From CADEDH01 sp965263455 (GTDB lineage: Bacteria > Actinomycetota > Acidimicrobiia > Acidimicrobiales > SZUA-35): DNA of 64,000 nt. Within the stretch, counting starts at the first letter, position 1, and every line of letters starts with the position of its first letter. The notes below the pieces were generated by a model. That model made no database searches. It had not been told where the DNA came from and saw only the letters and a program-made list of their open reading frames with translations. Where the stretch lies: positions 372,001 to 436,000 of the forward strand of contig CBDHHN010000002.1 in the NCBI GenBank assembly GCA_965263455.1, written 5' to 3'. Shown one piece after another: positions 46,403 through 55,304 of the stretch. A program made the translations under genes and the position numbers.

Positions 46403-47572
46403 TCAGGAGGCCTCGGCGAACGAGGGCATGCACAGCCCGTCGAGTTCGACGACCTCGATGGCGTCCCGGTTGTCGTAGGTCACCCGGTTGTCGGGGTCGA
46501 CCTTGAGCCGAAACTCCCGGAAGCTCATCTCCAGGGCGTCGAAGGCCAGGAGTCGACCCCGCAGCGAGTCGCCGAGGTCGAGCAGCAGCTTGATGGCCTC
46601 GAGGGCCTGGATCGAGCCCACGATCCCGGGCAGGACGCCGAGCACCCCGGCCTCGGCGCAGCTGGGGGCCAGCTCGGCCGGCGGCGGCTCGGGGAGCAGG
46701 TCCCGGTAGGTGGGCCCGTTGCGGGGATCGAACACGGTGACCTGGCCCTCGAAGCGGAAGATCGAGCCGTGCACCACCGGGATCCCGAGCTTGACCGAGG
46801 CATCGTTGAGCAGATAGCGGCTGGGGAAGTTGTCGGCGCCGTCGATCACGACGTCGTAGCCGGCCAGGATGTCCATGATGTTGTCGGCGCCGAGACGGGT
46901 GTCGTGGGTGACGACGTTGATGTCGGGGTTCATGGCCACGAGCGTCTTCTTGGCCGAGTCGACCTTGCGCTCCCCCACGCGCTCGAGGTTGTGGAGGATC
47001 TGGCGCTGCAGATTGGACTCGTCGACCACGTCCATGTCGATGATGCCGATGGTGCCGACACCGGCGGCCGCCAGGTAGAGGGCGGCCGGAGACCCGAGCC
47101 CACCGGCCCCGAGCAGCAGCACCCTGGACTCGAGGAGCTTCTGTTGACCGTGCTCACCCACCTCGGGCAGCAGCAGATGGCGACTGTAGCGGTTGCGCTG
47201 ATCGGGGTTGAGCGTCCTGGGCGTCTCCCACGGCCGGCCCTCGTCCTTCCACCGGTTGAACCCGCCGTCCATCGACACGACGTCGGTGTACCCCAGGTCC
47301 TGGAGCGTCCGGGCGGCGAAGGCCGAGCGAACCCCGCCCGCACACATGACGACCAGGGGCGTGCCCTTGTCGGGAATCCGGGCCTCGACCTGGGCCTCCA
47401 GGTTGCCGCGGACGATGGTGGTCGAACCGGGGACGACCCCCTGGGCCACCTCGTCGGGCTCGCGGACGTCGAGGAGGACGGCCCCCTCGGCGATGGCGGC
47501 CGCCGCCCCCTCGGGGTCGGTCTCGGCGATCTCGGCCTTGGTGGCCGCCAGCAACTCACGGAACGTCGTCAT
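46403..47572 (-). CDS. moeZ: Rhodanese-ThiF/MoeB-type adenylyltransferase fusion
   Basis: A 389-residue fusion. An N-terminal rhodanese domain (about 20-115) has active-site VVMCAGGVRSA (Cys77). A MoeB/ThiF adenylyltransferase follows from about 122: NPDQRNRYSRHLLLPEVG, ATP loop LLGAGGLGSPAALYLAAAG and PSCAEAGVLGVLPG. It should adenylate and transfer sulfur to a ubiquitin-like carrier (MoaD, ThiS or CysO). Standard MoeZ and MOCS3 place rhodanese at the C-terminus, so the order is reversed. The structural zinc CxxC pairs of MoeB are absent (TYRD for CYRC). ATG 47572 was chosen because it follows GAGAGG by about 8 nt. Confidence 0.9.
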   Translation of the reverse strand: MTTFRELLAATKAEIAETDPEGAAAAIAEGAVLLDVREPDEVAQGVVPGSTTIVRGNLEAQVEARIPDKGTPLVVMCAGGVRSAFAARTLQDLGYTDVVSMDGGFNRWKDEGRPWETPRTLNPDQRNRYSRHLLLPEVGEHGQQKLLESRVLLLGAGGLGSPAALYLAAAGVGTIGIIDMDVVDESNLQRQILHNLERVGERKVDSAKKTLVAMNPDINVVTHDTRLGADNIMDILAGYDVVIDGADNFPSRYLLNDASVKLGIPVVHGSIFRFEGQVTVFDPRNGPTYRDLLPEPPPAELAPSCAEAGVLGVLPGIVGSIQALEAIKLLLDLGDSLRGRLLAFDALEMSFREFRLKVDPDNRVTYDNRDAIEVVELDGLCMPSFAEAS

Positions 47573-47740
47573 GGTGTGCACCTCTCGGGTTCGGCTCCGG
47601 CATGGGGCCGGCTACGGCCGTCGGCCTTCCGGCAAAAGTCTAGCTACCAGGTCAACAATTGGGCCAACAGGAGCATTCCGCCCGGACCACACCGTTCGGG
47701 GCGACCTCGGTCACAGCGGGACCGGTGCGGCCCCATCCCG

Positions 47741-48571
47741 TCAGGAGCCGCAGATGGTGGGCAGCACGTGGCTGAGAGAGGCACGGACGACGACGTCCCC
47801 CAGTTCGTCCATCTCGGTCGGCGACCCGTTCACGATCACCACCGCAGCCCCGGCACGTTTCGCCACCGGCACCACGTTGGCGATGGGATACACGGCCAGT
47901 GTCGTGCCCACGGCCAGCAGCAGATCACAGTTCTCAGCCGCCAACTGGGACCGCTGGAGGTCCTCGGCCACCAGGCTCTGCCCGAAGCTGATGGTGCGGG
48001 ACTTGATGATGCCGCCGCACCGGGGGCACGGCGGATCGTCCTCACCCTGGCGAACCCGATCGAGCACCTCCTGCATCGGGGCCCGGTAGTCGCAGGAGAG
48101 GCACCCGGCGTGCTTGGCCGTCCCGTGGATCTCGACGATGCGGTCGGGATCGCTCCCGGCGTCGTGATGGAGCCCGTCGACGTTCTGGGTGATCAGCAGC
48201 AGGAGCTTACGGCGCCGCTCGATCTCGGTGAGCGCCAGGTGACCGGCATTGGGCTCGGCCGCCCACATCGGGCTGTCGAGCCGGGTCCGCCACGACCTCC
48301 GCCGGACCTCGGGATCCGACACGTAGTTCTGGAGCGTGGCCTGCTTCTCTGCTCCCGGGTTCTTGGTCCACACGCCCTGGGGGCCCCGAAAATCGGGGAT
48401 GCGGGAGTCGGTGGAGATCCCGGCCCCGGTCAGGATCAGAATCCGCTGGGCGGCATCGACGGCGGCCGCCGCGGCGTCGACGGCGGCCGACCGGGCCACC
48501 TCGACCCCCTCGACATAGCTTGCGCCGTTCCCGATCTCGTCACCGGCCTCGGAGCCGTTCGCGCTGGTCAC
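47741..48571 (-). CDS. cobB: Sirtuin (NAD-dependent protein deacylase)
   Basis: A 276-residue Sir2 protein. It removes acyl groups from lysines using NAD+. Motifs are LTGAGISTDSRIPDFRGPQ, ITQNVDGLHHDAGS, catalytic His in VEIHGTAKHAGC, zinc cysteines GCLSC and PPCPRCG, and VGTTLAVYPIANVVP. Lacks the YxxR pair of desuccinylases as far as I can see, so deacetylation is likely. GTG 48571 has TACCGT 7 nt upstream. Confidence 0.95.
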   Translation of the reverse strand: MTSANGSEAGDEIGNGASYVEGVEVARSAAVDAAAAAVDAAQRILILTGAGISTDSRIPDFRGPQGVWTKNPGAEKQATLQNYVSDPEVRRRSWRTRLDSPMWAAEPNAGHLALTEIERRRKLLLLITQNVDGLHHDAGSDPDRIVEIHGTAKHAGCLSCDYRAPMQEVLDRVRQGEDDPPCPRCGGIIKSRTISFGQSLVAEDLQRSQLAAENCDLLLAVGTTLAVYPIANVVPVAKRAGAAVVIVNGSPTEMDELGDVVVRASLSHVLPTICGS

Positions 48572-48578
48572 GGCGACG

Positions 48579-48584
48579 ACGGTA
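48579..48584 (-). promoter_or_regulatory. -10 hexamer TACCGT, sirtuin
   Basis: TACCGT, 7 nt, GTG 48571; leaderless. Confidence 0.6.
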
Positions 48585-48630
48585 GCCCGAGCGGCCGGGA
48601 GGCCTCGACCCGCGCCCCGACCCGGCCCTC

Positions 48631-48690
48631 TTCCTGCGTTTCTTCCTGCACTTCTTCCTGCGCTACTTCCTGCGCTTCGCCCTGCATTTC
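48631..48690. repeat. 12-bp tandem repeat, intergenic
   Basis: Five degenerate units of TTCCTGCGYTTC upstream of the sirtuin gene. Unlike most repeats in this window it lies outside any supported gene. Confidence 0.8.
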
Positions 48691-48767
48691 ACCCCAACCG
48701 TCGACTCGGTCGCCGATGACGGCCCGCGACCGGACGGGTCGCCCTTGACGATGCGCCCCATGTTGCG

Positions 48768-48783
48768 GTTGAATACGTTCAAC
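48768..48783. repeat. Inverted repeat, possible operator
   Basis: GTTGAATACGTTCAAC: arms GTTGAA and TTCAAC around TACG. It sits about 225 bp upstream of the next gene, close to the 11-bp quasi-repeats. Confidence 0.4.
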
Positions 48784-49006
48784 TACAGCAAAGAGCCTCC
48801 AAGTTCCCTCCAAGTTCTCTCCGGCTTCCCCTCCCAGCTCCCTCCGACCGCCCTTCGATCACCCTCGATCCCCTGGCTCAGACGGTTGCCGGTCCGACGC
48901 TGGCTCGTCGCTCGGGCCCGCCGCCGGACCGCTGCCGCCGCCGGCTCCGCTCCCCCGGCCTTATCCCGGCGCCCCGCCACGGGCGCCCATTCCTCAAGGA
49001 AGCACC

Positions 49007-49570
49007 ATGACGCAACACCGCGCCCTCTCCCCGGTCGCCCCACCCTCGGACACCGATGGCGGCGAGCGGGCCACCAACTCGGACGAGAACGACGACCGTT
49101 CCCGCTATCCGGAGTCGAGCCTCCGGGTGTCGGCCCTGGCCGACCCCGTGCTCGACGCCCTCGGCCATGACCCCCGATCGGGCTACGTCGAGCGATACTG
49201 GCTCCCCGTCCTCGGCCCGTCGGCCACGCTGTTGCTGCGTCGGCTGGCCCAGGAACTGGAGCTCGAGCCCGACGGGTTCGAGCTGGACCCGGCCCGCTGC
49301 GCCCTGGAGCTCGGGCTGGGCACCCGCGGAGGCCGGCACTCCCCGTTCTGGCGGACGGTCGACCGCACCGCCCGCTTCGGCATGACTCGGCGCAACGGCG
49401 AGCTGCTGGCCGTGCGCCGCCGACTACCGCCGCTGACGGCACGGCAGGTCGATCGGCTTCCGGAGCACCTTCGGGACGCCCACCAGTCATGGTCGGCCAC
49501 CCAGCTCGACCGGGACCGGCGGCCCACCATCAGCCGCTGGCGCGATGACCGGACCCGGCACGCCGGCTGA
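49007..49570 (+). CDS. Unknown protein, possibly winged-helix-like
   Basis: A 187-residue protein without recognised family. The first ~40 residues are disordered (Asp/Ser/Thr rich). The core from LRVSALADPVLDALG to LPEHLRDAHQSW is helical and basic, with YVERYWLPVLGPSATLLLRR and a beta hairpin MTRRNGELLAVRRRLPPL that could be a wing of a winged-helix fold; this is inference. It has a clear ribosome site (AAGGAAGC) and a long upstream region, unlike most genes here, so it may be regulated. No membrane helix. Confidence 0.75.
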   Translation: MTQHRALSPVAPPSDTDGGERATNSDENDDRSRYPESSLRVSALADPVLDALGHDPRSGYVERYWLPVLGPSATLLLRRLAQELELEPDGFELDPARCALELGLGTRGGRHSPFWRTVDRTARFGMTRRNGELLAVRRRLPPLTARQVDRLPEHLRDAHQSWSATQLDRDRRPTISRWRDDRTRHAG

Positions 49571-49584
49571 TGATCCGACGGCCT

Positions 49585-49618
49585 TCCGGTCCGGCCGGGC
49601 CCGCCGGGTCGGACCGGA
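49585..49618. terminator. Convergent-gene hairpin
   Basis: A 12-bp stem (49585-49596 with 49607-49618; one G-U pair) and 10-nt loop between convergent genes ending at 49570 and 49658. No U tract. Confidence 0.5.
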
Positions 49619-49657
49619 GGGCGGTCGGCGGCGACCGCGGCCGGACGGAGCGTCGGA

Positions 49658-51064
49658 TCAGTAGGCGCCGCGGCTCGCCACGACGGCCGGGATGGTCCGG
49701 GCCAGGATGGACAGGTCGACCACGAGCGACCAGTTGTCGACGTAGTAGAGGTCGAGGCGGGTGTACTCCTCGAAGGTGGTGGAACTGCGACCGGACACCT
49801 GCCACATCCCGGTGATCCCAGGCTTCACCCGCAGCCGCCCGTACAGGTCCTCGCTCCACTCCCGCATCTCGGACTGGAGAGCGGGCCGGGGTCCGACCAG
49901 GCTCATCTCGTTGCGCACCACGTTCCACAGCTGGGGAAGCTCGTCGAGCGACGTCTTGCGAAGCAGGCCGCCGACGGCCGTGATCCGAGGGTCGTCCTTC
50001 ATCTTGAACAGAGGCCCCGCACCCTCGTTGTCCTTGGCCAACTCGGCCAACCGGGCCTCGGCATCGACCACCATGGTCCGGAACTTCAGGACCTGGAACG
50101 GTTCCCCATGCTGACCAACCCGTTCCTGACGGAACAGCACCGGCCCCTTCGAACCGACCTTGATGGCGATGGCCAACGCGGCCAACACCGGCGACAGCAC
50201 GGCCAAGGCCGAGACGGCGGCAACCAGGTCGAAGGTCCGCTTGGCCACCGCCCGCCAACCCTGACGACGACGAGGCTCGATGTAGACCACCGGATATCGA
50301 CCCAGGGGACGAACCGTCAACCGGTCGAACGAGATGTCGGCCAGCGTCGACGACAGCTCGACGTGGATGCCCCGCTCCACCAGGTCGCGGACGAGCCGGT
50401 TGGAGCCGTGGACATCGACCGAGGTGGCCGCCACCACCACGCCGTCCGCCCCCAGTTGGTCGGCGAGGGCCAGCACCCGGGTGGTCAGCTCCCGGGCCCG
50501 GCCGTGGTCGGCCGGATCGACCCGGCCCACGACCTCGTAGCCGAGCTCCGGTTGCTGGTTGAACATGAAGGCGAAGCGATCGCCCTCGCTGTTGTCGCCC
50601 ACCAGCAGCACCCGGCGGGCCATGCGACCCGAGGCCCGGCGTGCGTCGAAGTGACGACGCAGGATCTCGCGGCCGACGGCCAGTGTGATCACGCAGCAGG
50701 CGGCCACGGCGAGAAGCCAGGCCCGGCCCACGGGCAGGCCAAAGGCGAACTCGGCCAGCGCGACCGAGAGCGAGGTCTGGGCCACGGCGTTGACGATCCG
50801 GCGAATCTCGTCGCTACGCCGGGTGATGAACCGAGCCCGGTACAGGCGGGCCCGGTTCATCCATACCAGGGCGACGAACGCCGCCACGACGCTGGGACCA
50901 ACCACCTCCGCCGAGGGTCCGGTCACGGACGCGGCCAGGACCAGGCCGGCCGACAACGCCACGAGGTCGACCACGACGAGCAGGGTCCGACCCCGGATCG
51001 GGCTGGGGCGACGGGCGGTGCTCGTCTTGTTCTCGAGGTCTTGGGTGGTCTCGACGATGGCCAC
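49658..51064 (-). CDS. Polyprenyl-phosphate sugar-1-phosphate transferase (WbaP/WcaJ-like)
   Basis: A 468-residue initiating enzyme for exopolysaccharide or O-antigen synthesis. N-terminal membrane helices (TLLVVVDLVALSAGLVLAAS and following three) lead to a Rossmann CoA-binding-like domain (RRVLLVGDNSEGDRF). The C-terminal catalytic domain is KRTFDLVAAVSALAVLSPV, VLFRQERVGQHGEPFQVLKF, DELPQLWNVVRNEMSLVGPR, and PGITGMWQVSGRS. It loads the first sugar phosphate on undecaprenyl phosphate, complementing the transferases and exporter at 32-39 kb. Start context is ambiguous: AAGGAG is 16 nt before ATG. Confidence 0.94.
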   Translation of the reverse strand: MAIVETTQDLENKTSTARRPSPIRGRTLLVVVDLVALSAGLVLAASVTGPSAEVVGPSVVAAFVALVWMNRARLYRARFITRRSDEIRRIVNAVAQTSLSVALAEFAFGLPVGRAWLLAVAACCVITLAVGREILRRHFDARRASGRMARRVLLVGDNSEGDRFAFMFNQQPELGYEVVGRVDPADHGRARELTTRVLALADQLGADGVVVAATSVDVHGSNRLVRDLVERGIHVELSSTLADISFDRLTVRPLGRYPVVYIEPRRRQGWRAVAKRTFDLVAAVSALAVLSPVLAALAIAIKVGSKGPVLFRQERVGQHGEPFQVLKFRTMVVDAEARLAELAKDNEGAGPLFKMKDDPRITAVGGLLRKTSLDELPQLWNVVRNEMSLVGPRPALQSEMREWSEDLYGRLRVKPGITGMWQVSGRSSTTFEEYTRLDLYYVDNWSLVVDLSILARTIPAVVASRGAY

Positions 51065-51175
51065 GACGCGGCCTCACTCCTTGGATCGACCCGGGCGCGA
51101 ACAGGCGGCCCGGTGTGCAAGGAGGATCGGGAGCTCTCCCGGCCGACTTGAGGTCGGCTGCGCGGTTCGCCCTGG

Positions 51176-52612
51176 TCAGGCGTCCCAGTTCGCCAGGCTG
51201 TCGATCAGGAGTCGCACCCCGAAACCGGTGGCCCCCTTCACGTTGAGGCCATGCTCGGTGTCGGTCATGGCCGCCATGCCGAGATCGATATGGGCCCACG
51301 GCACGTCGTCGACGAACTCCTTGAGGAACAGACCCGCCACCAGGGCGCCACCGTAGGGGCCGGCCCCGATGTTCTTCAGGTCGGCCACGGTCGAGTCGAG
51401 TTGGGGCCGGTACTCCTCGGGCAGCGGCAGCCGCCACACCTTCTCCCCGGTCCGACCGGCGGCATCCTCGAGCCGGGTGGCCAGGTCGTCGTCGGTCCCC
51501 ATCAGGGCGGCGATCCTGGTCCCCAGGGCGGCCGAGGCAGAGCCGGTCAGGGTGGCGATGTCGATGATGGCGTCGGGTTCCCATTCCGAGGCGAGCGACA
51601 GGGCGTCGGCCAGAACAAGACGTCCCTCGGCGTCGGTGTTGAGCACCTCCACCGTCTTGCCGTTGCGGGCCCGGAACACATCGCCCGGACGCTGGGCCGC
51701 ACCGCCGGTCATGTTGTCGGTGAGGGGGATGAACCCGTCGACGGCGACCTTGGCCCCCACGGCCCCGAGCGCCGACATGGCGGCCAGGACGGCGGCGCCG
51801 CCCGACATGTCGACCTTCATGGTGGCCATACCGGCCGCCGTCTTGAGGGAGAGGCCACCGCTGTCGAACGTGATGCCCTTGCCCACGAGAGCGACCTGCC
51901 CCTTGGGCCGACCGGCCGGCCGGTACGAAAGGCGGACGAACCGGGGCGGCTCCTCCGAACCCTGGTTGACGGCGATGAGGCCCCCGAACTTCTCCCGGGC
52001 GATGCGACGCTCGTCCCAGACCGTGACCTTGAGCCCGGTGGCCTCGCCCACCTCCTTGGCCCGGTCGGCGAAGGAGGCGGCCGTCAGCGAACCGCCCGGC
52101 TCGTTGCTCAGATCGCGGGCCAGGGCGACGGCGTCGGCCACGGCCACCGCCCGCTCGGTGGCAGCCTTGGCCCCCCGCCCGCCGACCACGACGGTCACCC
52201 GTTCCAGGTTCACGGCATCGGCCGACTTGAACGCCACGTACCGGTAGGACGCGAGCCGGTAACCGGCGACGGCCGCGGCGATGGCCTCGTCCCGGTCGTC
52301 GTCGCCCAGTTCGGTGGCCAACCGGGTGGCGACCTTCTTGTGCTTGCGCACCTGACGGGCCACCGCAGCGGCGGCCAGGCGGAGGGACTGGGCCGTGACC
52401 GAGGCCCGGGGGCCGATCCCGACCAGGATCTCGGTCGGCCCGTCGTCCTCGGGGGCCAGCACCATGGTCTGCCCCACCTTGCCCTCGAAGCCGTGGTTCC
52501 CGGCGGCTGCGGCCAGACCGTCGGGCAGCTGGTCGAGTTCGTCGGACGCCACCGGCCGGTCGACGGCGGTGGCGGCACGGGGCACGGACGTGGCACTGGT
52601 GATGGTCGGCAT
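51176..52612 (-). CDS. pepA: Leucyl aminopeptidase (M17)
   Basis: A 478-residue di-metal cytosolic aminopeptidase. The C-terminal catalytic domain shows VGKGITFDSGGLSLK with a metal Lys and Asp, MKVDMSGGAAVLAAM and the NTDAEGRLVLADAL signature. N-terminal regulatory domain has GKVGQTMVLAPEDD. Removes N-terminal residues from peptides. TAGGCT lies 8 nt upstream of ATG 52612, and its TAG is the stop codon of the upstream polymerase gene. Confidence 0.96.
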   Translation of the reverse strand: MPTITSATSVPRAATAVDRPVASDELDQLPDGLAAAAGNHGFEGKVGQTMVLAPEDDGPTEILVGIGPRASVTAQSLRLAAAAVARQVRKHKKVATRLATELGDDDRDEAIAAAVAGYRLASYRYVAFKSADAVNLERVTVVVGGRGAKAATERAVAVADAVALARDLSNEPGGSLTAASFADRAKEVGEATGLKVTVWDERRIAREKFGGLIAVNQGSEEPPRFVRLSYRPAGRPKGQVALVGKGITFDSGGLSLKTAAGMATMKVDMSGGAAVLAAMSALGAVGAKVAVDGFIPLTDNMTGGAAQRPGDVFRARNGKTVEVLNTDAEGRLVLADALSLASEWEPDAIIDIATLTGSASAALGTRIAALMGTDDDLATRLEDAAGRTGEKVWRLPLPEEYRPQLDSTVADLKNIGAGPYGGALVAGLFLKEFVDDVPWAHIDLGMAAMTDTEHGLNVKGATGFGVRLLIDSLANWDA

Positions 52613-52620
52613 GGCCGAAC

Positions 52621-52626
52621 AGCCTA
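52621..52626 (-). promoter_or_regulatory. -10 hexamer TAGGCT overlapping upstream stop, pepA
   Basis: TAGGCT, 8 nt, ATG 52612; the TAG (52624-52626) ends the LigD-type polymerase gene. Confidence 0.5.
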
Positions 52627-53562
52627 TTCGTCTCGTTCGGCCTCGGACCCACTCGGTCGTGGAAGGTGCTGGACGAGTTCGGCCACAGGAGCGAACAGAT
52701 CGCCTCGATCCGCCGCCCGATCGAGGACATCGGCCGCCTCGAACGTCAGCGGCGCGCCGTCCGAGCCCGCCGCCACCTCGTCCCAGTCGAGAGGGGTGGA
52801 GACCGTGGGTCGGGGCCGGGCCCGCAACGAGTACGCCGCCACCGTTGTCTTGTGCCGCGAGTTCTGGGACCAGTCGACGAACACCTTGCCCGCCCGGAGC
52901 CGCTTGTTCATCTCGACCAGCACCCGATCGGGCAGCTCCCGGGCCAGGAGTTGCCCGACGGCAAGGGCGAACTGGGAGGCGTGCCGGTGGCTGTGCGAGG
53001 CGTTGAGGGGCACGTAGACCTGGAGACCCTTGGACCCCGACGTCTTGGGGAACGCCTCCAACCCGACCGAGGCCAGGACCTGGCGGAGGCGGAGCGCCAC
53101 AACGCAGCACTCGACGACGGTGGCCGGCGGACCGGGATCCAGGTCGAACACGAGGATCGCCGGGTTCTCCAGGTCGTCGGCACGGGCCATGGGGGCGTGA
53201 AGTTCGAGCGCGGCCATGTTGGCCGTCCACACCAGCGCCGCCGGTTCGTCCAGTCGGCAGTAGTCGATCTCACCGTTGCGGTCGCCGGGGCCGAGGGAGG
53301 TTCCGAGCCAATCGGGGCGGTGGGAGGGGCAGCGCTTGTTGAAGAAGGAGCCGCCGTCGACCCCGTCGGGCCACCGCCGAAGCGTCATGCAGCGGTCGGA
53401 CACGTGGGGCACCATGACCGGGGCGATCCGGGCGTAGTAGTCGATGACCTGGGCCTTGGTGAAACCGACCTCGGGGTACATGACCTTGTCCAGGTTGGAC
53501 AGGCTCAGTGTTCGGCCGCCGATCGAGACCTCGACCCGCTCCCCTCCCCCGACCGGTGCCAT
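52624..53562 (-). CDS. LigD-type polymerase/primase domain protein
   Basis: A 312-residue stand-alone PolDom of the archaeo-eukaryotic primase superfamily used in non-homologous end joining. The catalytic DxD is in ILVFDLDPGPP; LSNLDKVMYPEVGFTKAQVI, FFNKRCPSHRPDW and FPKTSGSKGLQVYVPL are LigD-Pol signatures. There is no ligase or phosphoesterase domain fused, so the ligase must be encoded elsewhere. It lies directly downstream of Ku (26 bp) behind a GGAGGGGGGCG ribosome site. Confidence 0.94.
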   Translation of the reverse strand: MAPVGGGERVEVSIGGRTLSLSNLDKVMYPEVGFTKAQVIDYYARIAPVMVPHVSDRCMTLRRWPDGVDGGSFFNKRCPSHRPDWLGTSLGPGDRNGEIDYCRLDEPAALVWTANMAALELHAPMARADDLENPAILVFDLDPGPPATVVECCVVALRLRQVLASVGLEAFPKTSGSKGLQVYVPLNASHSHRHASQFALAVGQLLARELPDRVLVEMNKRLRAGKVFVDWSQNSRHKTTVAAYSLRARPRPTVSTPLDWDEVAAGSDGAPLTFEAADVLDRAADRGDLFAPVAELVQHLPRPSGSEAERDE

Positions 53563-53588
53563 CGCCCCCCTCCGACCGGGTGGGCCGC

Positions 53589-54416
53589 TCAGGCCGACGC
53601 CGCTTCGGGCGTGGCGTCGTCCCGCTGGCGGCGAGCCTCCTTGGCCGCGTTGACGCTGGCCTCCAGGGCCGCAAGCAGGTCGACGACCCCGGCCTCCTCG
53701 GCCGCCGACGGCGACGCCATCTCCCGGACCTCACCTGCGGCCTTGGCCTCGATGAGATCGAGCACCTCCTGGCGGTAGCCGTCCTCGTACCGGTCGGGTT
53801 CGAAATCGGCCGCCAGCGAGTCGATCAACTGCCCGGCCATGGTCAACTCGGCCTCGGTCGCCTCCACCTCGCGCAGCTCGTCGAGGCCCGGGATGTCGTC
53901 GGTCGACACCACCTCGTCGGCGTAGACCATGGTCGACATCATCAGCACCCCGTCCACGGGACGGATGGCGACCAGGTACTGCTTGGTCCGCATCACGAAG
54001 CTGGCGATGGCCACCCGATCGGCCTCGGCCATGGCCCGGGCCAGCAGTACGTAGGACTTCCGGGCCAGCTCGTCGGGCACCAGGTAGTAGGCGGCGTCGT
54101 AGAACACGGGATCGATGTCGGTCTGGTCGACGAAGTCGCTGATGTCGATCATGCGGGTGGCCTTGGGGGCCAAGGCGGCCAGCTCGTCGTCGGACACGAC
54201 GACGTAGGAGTCCTTGGTGATCTCGTAGCCCTTGACGATCTGGTCGTAGGACACTTCCTCGCCCTCACCGTTCACCCGCTTCTGGCGTACCCGGGTGTTG
54301 GTGGCGGAGTCGAGTTGGTTGAAGCGGACGGTCTTGCGGCTCACGGCCGAGTACAGCTTCACCGGCACCGACACCAGGCCGAAGCTGATGGCCCCACTCC
54401 AGATCGCTCGTGGCAT
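53589..54416 (-). CDS. ku: Non-homologous end joining protein Ku
   Basis: A 275-residue bacterial Ku homodimer subunit. It binds broken DNA ends and recruits LigD. Start MPRAIWSGAISFGLVSVPVK and VRQKRVNGEGEEVSYDQIVKG are typical, with the bridge region YYLVPDELARKSYVLLARAM. The C-terminal tail after LDLIEAKAAGE is short and not strongly Lys rich. Operon with the LigD-type polymerase. The ATG was chosen at the conserved start. Confidence 0.97.
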   Translation of the reverse strand: MPRAIWSGAISFGLVSVPVKLYSAVSRKTVRFNQLDSATNTRVRQKRVNGEGEEVSYDQIVKGYEITKDSYVVVSDDELAALAPKATRMIDISDFVDQTDIDPVFYDAAYYLVPDELARKSYVLLARAMAEADRVAIASFVMRTKQYLVAIRPVDGVLMMSTMVYADEVVSTDDIPGLDELREVEATEAELTMAGQLIDSLAADFEPDRYEDGYRQEVLDLIEAKAAGEVREMASPSAAEEAGVVDLLAALEASVNAAKEARRQRDDATPEAASA

Positions 54417-54530
54417 GGACGTCCCTCGCTCGCGTTGTACCCGAACCCTCCACAATACCGGGGCGCCCCGACGGTGGGAAGAGCGACGATTCCGCCCCGG
54501 TCAGGGCCCGAAACCGGCCTCGGGTCCCGC

Positions 54531-55292
54531 TCAGGCCAGGGAGGCCCGAGCCACCAGGTCGATCCCGAACCCGGTGAGGATTGCCAGGTAGAGCAGACCG
54601 GTGGCCGCCATGACGGCCGAGTACTGCTGCTCCCGCAACGCCAGCATGGTCGCCACCACGAGTCCGATGGTGGTCACGACACAGGCGGCCCAGAACCATC
54701 CGAGCATTCCGGCGTAGCCGTCGTCGATGACGCCGGTCCAGACCGAGACCATGCCCGTCGGCACCAGCAGGAGGGCCGTCTCGGGCAGCCAAAGGATGCC
54801 GGTCCACCAAACCAGTTCCCGCAGCGGGGCCCGACTCAGGCCGGGTTGGACCAGGTACCAGTGGCCGAGGAGCATGGCGTCGCTGACCGCACCCAGGAAC
54901 AGGGCCCCGACCAACATGCGGGCCAACGACAGCCAGGCCGGATCGCCGGCATGGAGGCCGGCCGCCACCAGGCCGATGGTGCCGATGACGGGGGCCAGCA
55001 GACCGAGGCGGGGGTCATGGACGGTGAGGGTGCCCCGACCTCGCCGGAGGAACGACACCAGCAGCAGCGCGCCCGCCACCAGACCGACGGCGAGGGCGGC
55101 GAGGTCGCGGACCGGCACCCAGTCGAAACGGGCTCCCACGGCGAAGGCCAGGAGGGCCAAGGTGCCGTAGACGGCGTGGAGCAACCAGCCATACCCGAGG
55201 CCGACCAGGTTGTGGCGGCTGGTCAACCAGAGGAAAAGCAATCCCCCGGTCGACCATTGCAGCAGGACGGACGAGGCATCGAGGGAGATCAC
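54531..55292 (-). CDS. Polytopic membrane protein, unknown
   Basis: A 253-residue protein of about 7-8 membrane helices, with conserved-looking LLGHWYLVQPGLSRAPLREL and MLGWFWAACVVTTIGLVVA. No recognised family. GTG 55292 starts 12 bp after the stop of the M24 peptidase gene, so both probably share a transcript. Confidence 0.78.
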   Translation of the reverse strand: MISLDASSVLLQWSTGGLLFLWLTSRHNLVGLGYGWLLHAVYGTLALLAFAVGARFDWVPVRDLAALAVGLVAGALLLVSFLRRGRGTLTVHDPRLGLLAPVIGTIGLVAAGLHAGDPAWLSLARMLVGALFLGAVSDAMLLGHWYLVQPGLSRAPLRELVWWTGILWLPETALLLVPTGMVSVWTGVIDDGYAGMLGWFWAACVVTTIGLVVATMLALREQQYSAVMAATGLLYLAILTGFGIDLVARASLA

Positions 55293-55304
55293 GGCCGGTC
55301 CGGG

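Larger units (their letters stand above)
48585..49006. other. 422-bp gene-free region with repeats and inverted repeat
   Basis: No convincing gene. It holds five 12-bp TTCCTGCGYTTC-type units (48631-48690), a 6-bp-arm inverted repeat GTTGAA-TACG-TTCAAC (48768-48783) in an AT-richer patch, and an 11-bp pyrimidine-rich quasi-repeat of CTCCAAGTTCC (48797-48850). The downstream gene has an AAGGAAGC ribosome site at its start, so its promoter probably lies here. Confidence 0.6.

Noticed and set aside
48631..48690. CRISPR-like array
   Set aside because: Units are 12 bp, contiguous and without spacers; no cas genes are present.
48568..48813. 81-codon frame ending in a GTGA overlap with the sirtuin gene
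   Set aside because: The overlap looked like coupling, but most of the frame is the 12-bp repeat and a good -10 for the sirtuin lies inside it; no start signal was found.
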